DNA of 13,017 bases from an uncultured Treponema sp. (GCA_946403565.1 CAMJAJ010000004.1:1-13017); one strand, 5' to 3'. Shown: positions 6,934 through 13,010, numbered from the stretch's first letter. Numbers and translations: made by a program. The notes: generated by a model from the sequence alone, not told the origin.

Positions 6934-8382
6934 CTATGACCTGCTCCTGTTGAAAGAATAAAAGACCGTGCACAGCATGACCGGCACGCACAAAGAAAAG
7001 ACAATGGTAATCAAATTGAAAAAGTCGCCCTTCTTCCCGCTGGCCTGGGTAGAGGCGGAATACATGACCAGCACGTCCCGGTCCTGCTCCTTCAAGAGCC
7101 GCTCGACAGCAGGATAGTCCAGGGAGCTGACCATCTTCTCCATATCCCGCCTGAAGGAGTTGTTGTAGGTCAGCACCGTCTCGTCCTTCCGCCGGATGCC
7201 CTTGTCATTCTCGTCGTAGCGGGGCAGGACCACCCGGTCGCCTTCCTGCACGGCGGCAGGGGCGGAGGAGAAGCTGTTCAGGTTGACATAGGGATAGGAA
7301 ATGACCCCCCAGGCCCAGGTAAAGAAGTCCTCGGCATTGGGCAGCACCGCGCTGTCCAGCGGACGGCCGGACTCCCCGCCCGTGGAAGCCGACAGCTGGA
7401 CGGGACTGGGCATGAGGATGCCGGACGCCGAAACGGAATGGGAAAACTTCGCGGAGAAGATGAAGATCAGGAGGAAGGCCAGCAGCGGCAGCAGCAGGCA
7501 GAGCAGGTAACGGGCCGTCTTCATGTACAGGATGGGAATCTGCCGCGCCGTGAATATGAGCTGGTAGTTGAACGAGCTGTTCCGGTCCTTTATGACCTTG
7601 AGCTCGAGCAGGAAGAGTATGGCGGCCGCGGCCGCGGCGGCGGCAAGCAGGGCAAGCGCGAAGCAGTCCGGCGACTGCACCATGAACAGCGCAAAGGAAA
7701 TCAGGAGGAGGAGGTCCACATAGAGGTTCCTGAACACGGAGCTGACGGCCCCCTTCCGCCCCCACAGCCTGTTCGCAAGGAACACCGCGAAGAGGAAGAA
7801 GCAGCAGCCGCAGACGACCGGAAACAGGGGCCGGGAAAAGGCCAGCAGCAGGGGAAAGAGCCCCGGAAGCGCAAAATACAGCCGCTTGAGCGACACGATG
7901 CAGAGGAACACATAGACGCCAAGCACGACGAGGGGAATCAGGAAGGGGTAGCTCTCCTTGGCGTCCAGCCCCGCGTTCAGGTGCAGTTCCTTGACCAGGC
8001 GGCTGGCGGCCAGCTCGCTCTCCTTTTCAAAGCTGTCCGGAATGTAGAACAGCCGGTAGTCGCCGTCGGCATCGCGGAAATAGCCGAGCCGGTCCTCCAG
8101 GTAGGAGGAGGAGCCGACCAGCGTCGTGAAAAACTTGGAGCTGAGGGGGACGCGCTGGGACGACAGGCTTATCACGTCCCGGCAGCCCGATTCGGACAGG
8201 ACGGCGAGCACGGACTCCTCCGAGGCCGCCACCGGAACGTAGAGGACACGGTAACCCTTCCAGATCTGGGAGATGGAGACATTCCGCCATGCAAAGAGAA
8301 GGACCGCGCTTATGAGCATGAAGGACATGAAGAAAAGGTTCTTTCCGTCCAGGATGCTTTTCAGAAACTTTTTCAACCTCAT
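6934..8382 (-). CDS. Unknown multi-helix membrane protein with two exported loops, in the rnf operon
   Basis: I do not recognise this 482-residue protein. Residues 16-32 form a membrane helix. Residues about 33-147 form a soluble, probably extracytoplasmic domain that begins with GYRVLYVPVAASEESVLAVL and contains DVISLSSQRVP. Several helices follow between about 148 and 310, including a nine-alanine run at 246-254. A second soluble segment spans about 311-453 and has a low-complexity Ser/Gly stretch near 330-340. A last helix (about 454-474) and a short basic tail (NRSRS) close the protein. It lies 2 bases after the PAP2-like gene and 3 bases before rnfC, so it is almost certainly co-transcribed and may be an accessory subunit. 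There are no redox motifs. The coding frame itself is certain. Confidence 0.8.
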   Translation of the reverse strand: MRLKKFLKSILDGKNLFFMSFMLISAVLLFAWRNVSISQIWKGYRVLYVPVAASEESVLAVLSESGCRDVISLSSQRVPLSSKFFTTLVGSSSYLEDRLGYFRDADGDYRLFYIPDSFEKESELAASRLVKELHLNAGLDAKESYPFLIPLVVLGVYVFLCIVSLKRLYFALPGLFPLLLAFSRPLFPVVCGCCFFLFAVFLANRLWGRKGAVSSVFRNLYVDLLLLISFALFMVQSPDCFALALLAAAAAAAAILFLLELKVIKDRNSSFNYQLIFTARQIPILYMKTARYLLCLLLPLLAFLLIFIFSAKFSHSVSASGILMPSPVQLSASTGGESGRPLDSAVLPNAEDFFTWAWGVISYPYVNLNSFSSAPAAVQEGDRVVLPRYDENDKGIRRKDETVLTYNNSFRRDMEKMVSSLDYPAVERLLKEQDRDVLVMYSASTQASGKKGDFFNLITIVFSLCVPVMLCTVFYSFNRSRS

Positions 8383-8384
8383 AC

Positions 8385-8861
8385 CTACAGCTCGCAGAAG
8401 GCAATCCCGATGAAGAGGCCCAGGAGGCAGCCGATGGCGACCTCTGCGGGCGTATGCCCCTGGACCTCCTTTATGGGCTTGAAGTCCATGATTCCCTTCT
8501 CCTCAAGGATACGGCCCATCCTGTTCAGCTCCTTGGCCTGTATGCCGTTGGCCCGCCGGACGCCGACAGCGTCACGGATCGTAATGAGGAACAGGCCCAG
8601 GGAAAGCAGGAACACGTCGCTGTTTATCCCGGAACGGAAGGCAATCGTCGTGCAGAGGGTCGAAACCAACGCGGAATGGCTGGAGGGCATGCTTCCCGTC
8701 CGCCAGAGCATCAGCTCGAAAAGCTCCCTGACGCTATGGACCTTTCCAGAAAAGAGCTTGATAAGGGTCTTTATCAGCTGGGCACAAAACCAACTAAATA
8801 CGCAGGACAAGAACACAGGATTCGAGAGAAATTGCCCTATCTGCTCCTTCGCGCTTGCCAT
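8385..8861 (-). CDS. Divergent PAP2-family membrane protein (DUF212 / YuiD-like)
   Basis: This 158-residue membrane protein carries the hallmarks of the divergent PAP2 family: RTGSMPSSHSA (54-64), RDAVGVRR (96-103) and GHTPAEV (135-141). These correspond to phosphatase motifs of the PAP2 superfamily and sit near the ends of four or so membrane helices. Length is normal for the family. The substrate is unknown; lipid or isoprenoid phosphates are a reasonable guess from the superfamily. The gene is first in the operon and is separated from the next gene by only 2 bases. The ATG at 8861 has no good ribosome site, but a promoter-like -10 lies directly upstream, so a near-leaderless message is possible. 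Confidence 0.85.
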   Translation of the reverse strand: MASAKEQIGQFLSNPVFLSCVFSWFCAQLIKTLIKLFSGKVHSVRELFELMLWRTGSMPSSHSALVSTLCTTIAFRSGINSDVFLLSLGLFLITIRDAVGVRRANGIQAKELNRMGRILEEKGIMDFKPIKEVQGHTPAEVAIGCLLGLFIGIAFCEL

Positions 8862-8869
8862 ATCTCTCT

Positions 8870-8897
8870 ATTTTACGTTATTTAGCGCTTTTGTCTA
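8870..8897 (-). promoter_or_regulatory. Candidate sigma70 promoter for the PAP2-rnf operon
   Basis: On the minus strand TAGACA (8892-8897) and TAAAAT (8870-8875) are separated by 16 bases. Transcription would begin near 8863, only about 2 bases before the ATG at 8861, which would make the first gene leaderless. An overlapping TAAATA slightly upstream is an alternative -10. This is the only good promoter match I found directly ahead of this nine-gene operon. Confidence 0.4.
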
Positions 8898-8979
8898 GTG
8901 GTAACGGGGCCGTAGGGCAGGAAATTATGGAAAGGCCTGCTGACCGCAGTTGGGGTCAAGCCGCCGCATGCCCTCCCCC

Positions 8980-9008
8980 TTGACTAAAAATGCATAAATA
9001 TACATAAT
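8980..9008 (+). promoter_or_regulatory. Candidate sigma70 promoter for argR
   Basis: TTGACT (8980-8985) and CATAAT (9003-9008) are separated by the ideal 17 bases. The predicted start is near A9014, giving a leader of about 90 bases before the argR GTG. The ARG-box-like palindrome fills the space between the two hexamers and touches the -10, so repressor binding would block polymerase. Confidence 0.6.
8989..9006 (+). promoter_or_regulatory. ARG-box-like operator
   Basis: The sequence AATGCATAAATATACATA is an imperfect palindrome: 12 of the 16 positions at 8990-9005 match its reverse complement. It resembles known ARG boxes (TGAATA/TGCATA-type half-sites separated by AT-rich DNA). It lies between the -35 and -10 of the argR promoter in an otherwise GC-rich region. 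This fits autorepression by ArgR. I saw no second box beside it, although known operators often have two. Confidence 0.5.
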
Positions 9009-9019
9009 CGGGCATTGAA

Positions 9020-9109
9020 ATGAAAAAAACGTGCACGCGGCTCCCCCTTTCATCCGCCCCACGGGGCAGGGACCAGGGCTCCGGCGCGAATAACGAGGAT
9101 ACGACGTGA
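9020..9109 (+). CDS. Possible 29-codon leader ORF ahead of argR
   Basis: An ATG at 9020, about six bases after the predicted transcription start, opens a 29-codon frame that begins MKKTCTRLPLSSAPRGRD. It ends in TGA at 9107-9109 and overlaps the argR GTG as GTGA, an arrangement typical of translational coupling. Three of its 29 codons are arginine (positions 7, 15 and 17). A small hairpin GCCCC-AC-GGGGC (9056-9067) lies within it. It has no clear ribosome site. It could be a chance frame. Confidence 0.3.
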   Translation: MKKTCTRLPLSSAPRGRDQGSGANNEDTT

Positions 9110-9579
9110 AAGAGCGGCTCTCCAGGCTGAAGACAGTTCGAAGGCTTATTAAGAACAACAGGATTGAAAGTCAAGAAGAGCTCCTGGGCTACCTGCAGAA
9201 GGACGGCTTCGACGTTACCCAGGCGACGCTTTCCCGGGACCTGAAGCTGCTCAAGGTCGGCAAGGTCAGCGATGGACACTCAGGATACGTGTACACCCTG
9301 CCCGACGACGACGAGAGGCGGGAAAGCGAGCAGATCTACGTGCAGGACTTCCTGCGCGGCTATGTCAGCATAGAGTTCAGCGGGAACATCGTCGTCATCA
9401 AGACCTTCGGGGGACATGCGGACTCGGTCTCGCAGGCCCTCGACGCCTTCAACATGGAAGAGATCATCGGCACGATAGCAGGGGAAAACTGCATCTTCAT
9501 CTGCCTGCGGCAGGACGTGAGCGGCGATCAGTTCATGAAGAGCCTCAAGCACCGGATTCCCGAGCTTGAGGACGAATGA
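9106..9579 (+). CDS. argR: Arginine repressor ArgR
   Basis: This 157-residue protein has the normal ArgR length. The N-terminal winged helix-turn-helix (about 1-65) contains DVTQATLSRDLKLLK (36-50), the DNA-recognition part of the family. The C-terminal oligomerisation and arginine-binding core (about 80-155) contains EEIIGTIAGENCIFICLR (118-135). In well-studied ArgR proteins this block reads GTIAGDD or GTICGDD, and the two Asp contact arginine. Here they are Glu127 and Asn128. The start is the GTG at 9106, because an in-frame stop lies 15 bases upstream and GAGG sits 7 bases ahead. It is transcribed divergently from the rnf operon. Targets are not visible here beyond a probable autoregulatory site. 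Confidence 0.93.
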   Translation: MKERLSRLKTVRRLIKNNRIESQEELLGYLQKDGFDVTQATLSRDLKLLKVGKVSDGHSGYVYTLPDDDERRESEQIYVQDFLRGYVSIEFSGNIVVIKTFGGHADSVSQALDAFNMEEIIGTIAGENCIFICLRQDVSGDQFMKSLKHRIPELEDE

Positions 9580-9586
9580 ACCGCGC

Positions 9587-9668
9587 CTTTAGCTGAGCAG
9601 CATCGTGCACTCAGCTCAGCCGCACGAGGGCCGCAAGTTCAGCTGAGCCGCGTCTTTAGCTGAGCTGC
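9587..9668. repeat. Cluster of four AGCTGAG repeats between argR and the GH27 gene
   Basis: Four copies of a 7-8 base core occur in 82 bases: AGCTGAG at 9591-9597, its inverse CTCAGCT at 9610-9616, CAGCTGAGC at 9640-9648 and AGCTGAGC at 9658-9665. The first and inverted copies form a 7-bp stem extended by an inner GCA/TGC pair around a TCG loop. The second copy could pair instead with the third or fourth. CTTTAGCTGAGC is identical at 9587-9598 and 9654-9665, and the latter contains the GH27 stop. No T-run follows on either strand, so this is not a standard intrinsic terminator, though it could act as a two-way one. Confidence 0.65.
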
Positions 9669-10981
9669 ACCAAGGCCGCATCGTGCGCCTTCAGCTCCAG
9701 GGACAGCGTGGCGCCGCCTGACAGGGGGAAGAGGTCCTTTCCCTTCCAGAGCTCGCGGACGGCATACGAGGCATCCTCCTGGATGCCGGGAACCTCCTTC
9801 AGAGAAAAACTCACCTCCCCGTCCTCGTCCGAAAGGTTGAACAGGGCCGCGTAGACCGTCTGCCCCCGGGCAGGACAGCCCCCTCCGTAGCTGATCCAGA
9901 CGCACTGCCTGCCGTCCCGCATCAGCTGGAATGCCCCGTGCCCCGCTGAATGGACCGCAAGGACCTCCCTGTTCGTCAGCATGGCCTTCACCTCGCCGTC
10001 AAGCTGCGTGAGGTCCGTGCCGATCATGAGGGGGCTGCGGAAGATGCACCAGAGGCTGAGCATGGTGCGCTCCTCCTCCCTGCTAAACCTGCTGACGCGC
10101 TCCGTGCCCCAGCCCCAGCCGAGCTTGCCGAAGGGCAGCATGTCGCAGTCGGGCCAGTTGCCCCCGCCCACGTGACGCTGCCAGACCTCGCAGCGCTCGA
10201 ACATGGCCTTGAGCAGCTCCCAGTCGTCCCAGAAGTCGTCGGTGATGCGCCACATGTTGGCATAGCGTTCCAGGTGCCAGGCCTTCTCTATGACGGCAGG
10301 CCCCGGACTCAGGCTCAGCACCATGGGGCGGCCGCTCCGCTCGATGGCCCGGGCAATCGCCTCCACCTCCCTTTCGGCCGAATAGGGGTCGTGCGGGTAC
10401 ATGTTCGTGTTGCAGATGTCGTCCACCTTCACGTAATCGACACCCCAGGAGGCATAGAGGGCAAAGATGCTGTCGTAATAGGCCTGAGCCCCCTCCTTGC
10501 CCATGTCCACCCCGTACATGTCCCCGTTCCAGCGGCTGATGCTGAAGGGGTTGGCTATCCGGTCCGCCGTCACGTCCGTCCCGAGGAGCTTCATGTGCTC
10601 GTGGGCGGCCCGGCGGGGAATGCCCCGCATGATGTGGATGCCGAACTTGAGGCCGAGCGAGTGGACGTACTCAGCCAGGGGGCCGAAGCCCTTGCCGCCC
10701 GCGCTGGAGGGAAAGCGGTTGGGGGCGGGAATCTGCCTGGAATACTCATCCAGGCAGAAATGGCTGAAGGGGATGTACTGCACGTCGGGGTTCTGCTTGC
10801 CCGCGTCGGGGTCCGACCACTGGATGTCGATGACGACGTACTTCCAGCCGAATTCCTTCAAGTTGGCCGCCATATAGTCGGCGTTGGCCCGCACCTGCTC
10901 CTCATTGACCATCGTGTTGTAGTAGTCATAGGAATTCCAGCCCATCGGCGGAAGCGGGGCGACATCGTTCTTAGAATACAT
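9656..10981 (-). CDS. GH27 alpha-galactosidase (cytoplasmic)
   Basis: This 441-residue protein is a clear GH27 family member. It starts with LPPMGWNSYDYY (10-21), the family opening strand. The barrel contains the YVVIDIQW block (48-55) and the nucleophile region VDYVKVDDIC (181-190; D187 by alignment). The acid/base region is NMWRITDDFWDDW (242-254; D249 by alignment with human alpha-galactosidase A). FRSPLMIGTDL follows, then a C-terminal beta domain. No signal peptide is seen, so it should hydrolyse terminal alpha-galactosides (such as melibiose or raffinose-type sugars) after uptake; no transporter gene lies nearby. AGAGG stands 6 bases before the ATG. Tandem terminators lie just upstream, and its stop codon sits inside the repeat cluster shared with the end of argR. 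Substrate is inferred from family only. Confidence 0.92.
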   Translation of the reverse strand: MYSKNDVAPLPPMGWNSYDYYNTMVNEEQVRANADYMAANLKEFGWKYVVIDIQWSDPDAGKQNPDVQYIPFSHFCLDEYSRQIPAPNRFPSSAGGKGFGPLAEYVHSLGLKFGIHIMRGIPRRAAHEHMKLLGTDVTADRIANPFSISRWNGDMYGVDMGKEGAQAYYDSIFALYASWGVDYVKVDDICNTNMYPHDPYSAEREVEAIARAIERSGRPMVLSLSPGPAVIEKAWHLERYANMWRITDDFWDDWELLKAMFERCEVWQRHVGGGNWPDCDMLPFGKLGWGWGTERVSRFSREEERTMLSLWCIFRSPLMIGTDLTQLDGEVKAMLTNREVLAVHSAGHGAFQLMRDGRQCVWISYGGGCPARGQTVYAALFNLSDEDGEVSFSLKEVPGIQEDASYAVRELWKGKDLFPLSGGATLSLELKAHDAALVQLS

Positions 10982-11005
10982 AAAAGACCTCTGTTCTCAG
11001 ATAAC

Positions 11006-11036
11006 AAAAAAGGCAGCGGCAAAACCGCCGTGCGGC
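11006..11036 (-). terminator. Second (imperfect) intrinsic terminator
   Basis: On the minus strand a 7-bp stem with one bulged C (5' arm GCACGGC, 3' arm GCCGCTGC) and a six-base loop is followed by six T at 11006-11011. It lies directly after the stronger hairpin and ends only 24 bases before the GH27 start codon. Confidence 0.55.
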
Positions 11037-11040
11037 GCAC

Positions 11041-11074
11041 AAAAAAAGGCACCGGCGAAAACAGCCGATGCCTT
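11041..11074 (-). terminator. Strong intrinsic terminator after the lipocalin-like gene
   Basis: On the minus strand an 11-bp stem (AAGGCATCGGC with GCCGGTGCCTT, one G-U wobble) closes a seven-base loop and runs into a seven-T tract at 11041-11047. It starts 25 bases after the stop of the gene ending at 11099 and is a textbook terminator for it. Confidence 0.85.
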
Positions 11075-11098
11075 CATGAAAAGCACAAGGATGTTGCC

Positions 11099-11512
11099 TT
11101 ACTCAACTCCACCGCTCACCCAGGGGAAGGTGGAACGATACGTCCACTTCGTCCAGTCAGGGGAGAACTCGATCTTCATCGGGGGCTTGGGAGTCATGGG
11201 AAGGACAAACTTGTAGTCGCGCTGGGTCTCGTCGCAGCGGAACTGGAGGACGACGGCCTGGTTGCCGTCACTGCCCATGGAATCTTTCTCAAGCGAGGTA
11301 CGGATGTTCTTCATGTTGCTCTCGTTGAACGTGAAGATGACGGCACCCGTGCTGTGGTAGGAAAGGACAATCGTATTGTCGGTCTTGAAAGTCCAGTCCG
11401 CATCATAGGTCTCATCGACCCAGGTTCCCCGCAATGCCGAAGGGAAATCAAAAGCGAAGGCACCGACCACGCTGACGAGCGCGACGGCAAACAAAGCAAG
11501 AAGCTTCTTCAT
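11099..11512 (-). CDS. Small exported protein, lipocalin-like
   Basis: The 137-residue precursor has a clear Sec signal peptide (MKKLLALFAV, then a hydrophobic run to AFA at 18-20), giving a mature protein of about 117 residues in the periplasm. There is no lipobox cysteine. The mature start contains RGTWVDETYDADWTFKTDNT (28-47), close to the GxW plus short hydrophobic strand pattern of lipocalin-like domains, and alternating strand-type residues follow. I cannot name a ligand. The start at 11512 is supported by AGGAG 7 bases upstream; a longer frame from 11569 would begin inside the promoter. It has its own promoter and a strong terminator, so it is probably a single-gene unit. Confidence 0.8.
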   Translation of the reverse strand: MKKLLALFAVALVSVVGAFAFDFPSALRGTWVDETYDADWTFKTDNTIVLSYHSTGAVIFTFNESNMKNIRTSLEKDSMGSDGNQAVVLQFRCDETQRDYKFVLPMTPKPPMKIEFSPDWTKWTYRSTFPWVSGGVE

Positions 11513-11557
11513 TTTAATACTCCTGTTAGAAAAGTTCTCTTTCTCCGATTCAAAGCA

Positions 11558-11585
11558 ATTATAACACATTTTCCCGATTTGTACA
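11558..11585 (-). promoter_or_regulatory. sigma70 promoter of the lipocalin-like gene
   Basis: On the minus strand a perfect TATAAT (11558-11563) is preceded by TGTACA (11580-11585, four of six matches to consensus) at 16 bases, and a TG lies close before the -10. Transcription would start near 11551, leaving a leader of about 39 bases that includes the AGGAG ribosome site. Confidence 0.75.
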
Positions 11586-11620
11586 GATTCCGAAGGGCTT
11601 TTTCCCCATTTTTTTCACGC

Positions 11621-11676
11621 GGCCGCCAGCGCCTCAGAAAGAGGCCGGCAGCGCTTCAGGAGGAGGCCGGCAGCAG
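11621..11676. repeat. 22-bp tandem repeat over the 3' end of a HAD gene
   Basis: About two and a half copies of a 22-bp unit lie at 11621-11642, 11643-11664 and 11665-11676. Read on the minus strand the unit is close to CTGCCGGCCTCCTCCTGA plus four more bases. The last copy lies in the coding end of the HAD gene and the copy before it carries its TGA. The next copy carries another TGA in the same unit position but shifted one frame. Confidence 0.7.
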
Positions 11677-12249
11677 CTCCGCCACGAGCTCCCGCGCGGA
11701 ACGGAAGCGGATGGCGCGGATTCCGAGGCTCGCGGCGGCCTCGACATTCTCCTGCCGGTCGTCGATAAACACGGCGTCCTTCGCCTGCACCCCCTCGGCC
11801 GTCAGGATGATCCGCCAGAACTCGGGATCCGGCTTGGAGACCCCCATCAGGCAGGAGGCGTAGGTCTGGTCGAACAGCGCGTAATCGCCGTGCTCGATGT
11901 GGTTCTGGTAGTGGCTCTCGATCGTATTGGTCCCGCAGACGACGCGGTTGCCCTGCCCGCGGAGCGTCGCAATGAGCGAGCGGACCTCCTCGTCCACCAC
12001 CGGGTGGAACAGCCAGTGCAGCCAGTCGGTCTTGATGTCCAGCCCGGACCGCCGCGAGAACTCCTTCCAGAACTCCTTCGCGCCTATCTTGCCGTCCCCG
12101 GCGAGCAGGAGCAGGTCATCCTCCTTCGGGCCGCCACGTCCGCAGCAGCGCAGGTAGTCGGCCTCGCTGAGTCCCAGCACGGAGCAAATTCTGGGCCGGG
12201 GATTGGCGTCGTTGGTGACGACCCCGCCCATATCGAAAATATAAAGCAT
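11656..12249 (-). CDS. HAD-family phosphatase, YihX-like
   Basis: This 197-residue protein shows the HAD motifs in order: MLYIFDMGGVV (D6 nucleophile; the usual second Asp is Gly8, as in YihX), CGTNT around T108, SKPDPEFW (K139) and FIDDRQENVEAA (D163, D164). An alpha-helical cap lies between about 15 and 90. The start resembles E. coli YihX, a glucose-1-phosphate phosphatase, but substrate cannot be fixed from sequence. I start at the ATG at 12249 because AGGAG is placed 10 bases ahead; the longer GTG start at 12285 has no ribosome site. It follows the other HAD gene by 39 bases on the same strand, and is probably co-transcribed with it. Its stop lies inside a 22-bp tandem repeat. Confidence 0.85.
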   Translation of the reverse strand: MLYIFDMGGVVTNDANPRPRICSVLGLSEADYLRCCGRGGPKEDDLLLLAGDGKIGAKEFWKEFSRRSGLDIKTDWLHWLFHPVVDEEVRSLIATLRGQGNRVVCGTNTIESHYQNHIEHGDYALFDQTYASCLMGVSKPDPEFWRIILTAEGVQAKDAVFIDDRQENVEAAASLGIRAIRFRSARELVAELLPASS

Positions 12250-12265
12250 ATCTTGCTTACTCCTA

Positions 12266-12283
12266 TTCAGAAACTTCAGAAAC
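12266..12283. repeat. Perfect 9-bp tandem duplication between the two HAD genes
   Basis: TTCAGAAAC occurs twice without a gap (12266-12274 and 12275-12283). On the minus strand this reads GTTTCTGAA twice, each with a TGA, just after the TTCTTCTGA end of the upstream HAD gene and before the AGGAG of the next. Confidence 0.7.
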
Positions 12284-12288
12284 ACATA

Positions 12289-12927
12289 TCAGAAGAATTC
12301 CGCCAGCTCGGGAAAGCTGTCTATCCGCGCCATGTACGAGGAGGCGGTGCCAAAGCCGTAGGCCGCCCAGATGAAGGGAACGCCGGCCTCCGCGCAGGCG
12401 TCGCAGTCGCCCTGGGTGTCGCCGACGTAGACCGGAGCCGTAAGGCCGTTCCGCTGGATGATCAGGCGCAGGTTGTCCGCCTTGCCCCGGCCGGTGCGCC
12501 CGTAGCACTCGAAGTCCTTCACGCAGTCCGAAAGCCCCGTCTTGGAAAGGGTCAGCTCTATGTAGCCGTTCTGACAGTTGCTGACCACAAAGACCGGAAT
12601 CCTGGCAGCCAGCTGCCGCACGCAGTCCACGACCCCCGGGTAGCTTATGTCGGTCGCGTTGGCTTTCAGGGCCAGCTGCTCTTCCTCGCAGCACAGGCGC
12701 ATGAGCACCGTCCGCTGGGCCTCGTCCAGGTTGGGCCAGAGGTCACGGGCTATCTGCTCCATGGTCTTGCCGAACTCCTTGCGGAGGACCGACCCCTCCA
12801 CCTCCGCAGCCGGGAAGCCGGACCTGGCAATCGCATGCTTCCAGGCAACGGCGACAACATCTGTCGTGTTCCAGATGGTCCCGTCTATGTCGAGTATCAA
12901 GGAGTCAAAGGCCTTTGTCTTCTTCAT
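12289..12927 (-). CDS. HAD-family hydrolase, phosphoglycolate-phosphatase-like
   Basis: This 212-residue protein has a complete HAD set: LILDIDGTIWNTT (D13 and D15), FVVSNCQNG (S116), K149 in RGKADN, and YVGDTQGDCDAC (D170 and D174). A helical C1-type cap spans about 20-90. It resembles Gph-like small-molecule phosphatases; the substrate is unknown. I start at the ATG at 12927; an upstream TTG at 12948 gives a longer frame but no ribosome site. The ATG also has a poor ribosome site, and a TATCCT that could serve as a -10 lies just upstream, so a near-leaderless message is possible. It leads a probable two-gene unit with the second HAD gene. Confidence 0.85.
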   Translation of the reverse strand: MKKTKAFDSLILDIDGTIWNTTDVVAVAWKHAIARSGFPAAEVEGSVLRKEFGKTMEQIARDLWPNLDEAQRTVLMRLCCEEEQLALKANATDISYPGVVDCVRQLAARIPVFVVSNCQNGYIELTLSKTGLSDCVKDFECYGRTGRGKADNLRLIIQRNGLTAPVYVGDTQGDCDACAEAGVPFIWAAYGFGTASSYMARIDSFPELAEFF

Positions 12928-12981
12928 GATTGCCGTAGGATAGCACAAACGGGGAAAAAAATAATCCGTATCTTTAGGGAA

Positions 12982-13010
12982 CCTCGAAAAACTTCAGTTT
13001 TGCCTTGAGG
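12982..13010. repeat. Imperfect inverted repeat upstream of the HAD pair
   Basis: CCTC (12982-12985) pairs with GAGG (13007-13010), and inside it AAAAC (12988-12992) pairs with GTTTT (12997-13001) around a TTCA loop. It could be the terminator hairpin of a minus-strand gene beyond the window or a dispersed repeat. The window ends seven bases later, so its edges cannot be seen. Confidence 0.35.

Noticed and set aside
7621..7644. GC-rich GCGGCC repeat as a possible regulatory or recombination element
   Set aside because: It encodes a poly-alanine run inside a membrane helix of the 482-residue protein, which explains it.
7438..8898. 486-codon plus-strand frame opposite the 482-residue membrane protein and the PAP2 gene
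   Set aside because: The translation is rich in Glu, Gln, Gly and Arg, the mirror image of a hydrophobic membrane protein. The PAP2 motifs on the minus strand are convincing.
11513..11569. Longer N-terminus for the lipocalin-like protein
   Set aside because: It would start inside the TATAAT promoter and bury the signal peptide; AGGAG supports 11512.
11590..11617. Plus-strand GGGC-TTTTT-CCCC followed by a T-run as a terminator
   Set aside because: The stem is only three to four pairs and no plus-strand gene ends nearby.
9950..11863. 637-codon open frame on the plus strand opposite GH27 and the lipocalin-like gene
   Set aside because: It runs antisense across two well-supported genes, a promoter and two terminators, and its translation is low-complexity (His/Val/Gly/Ala-rich) as expected for a shadow frame in GC-rich DNA.
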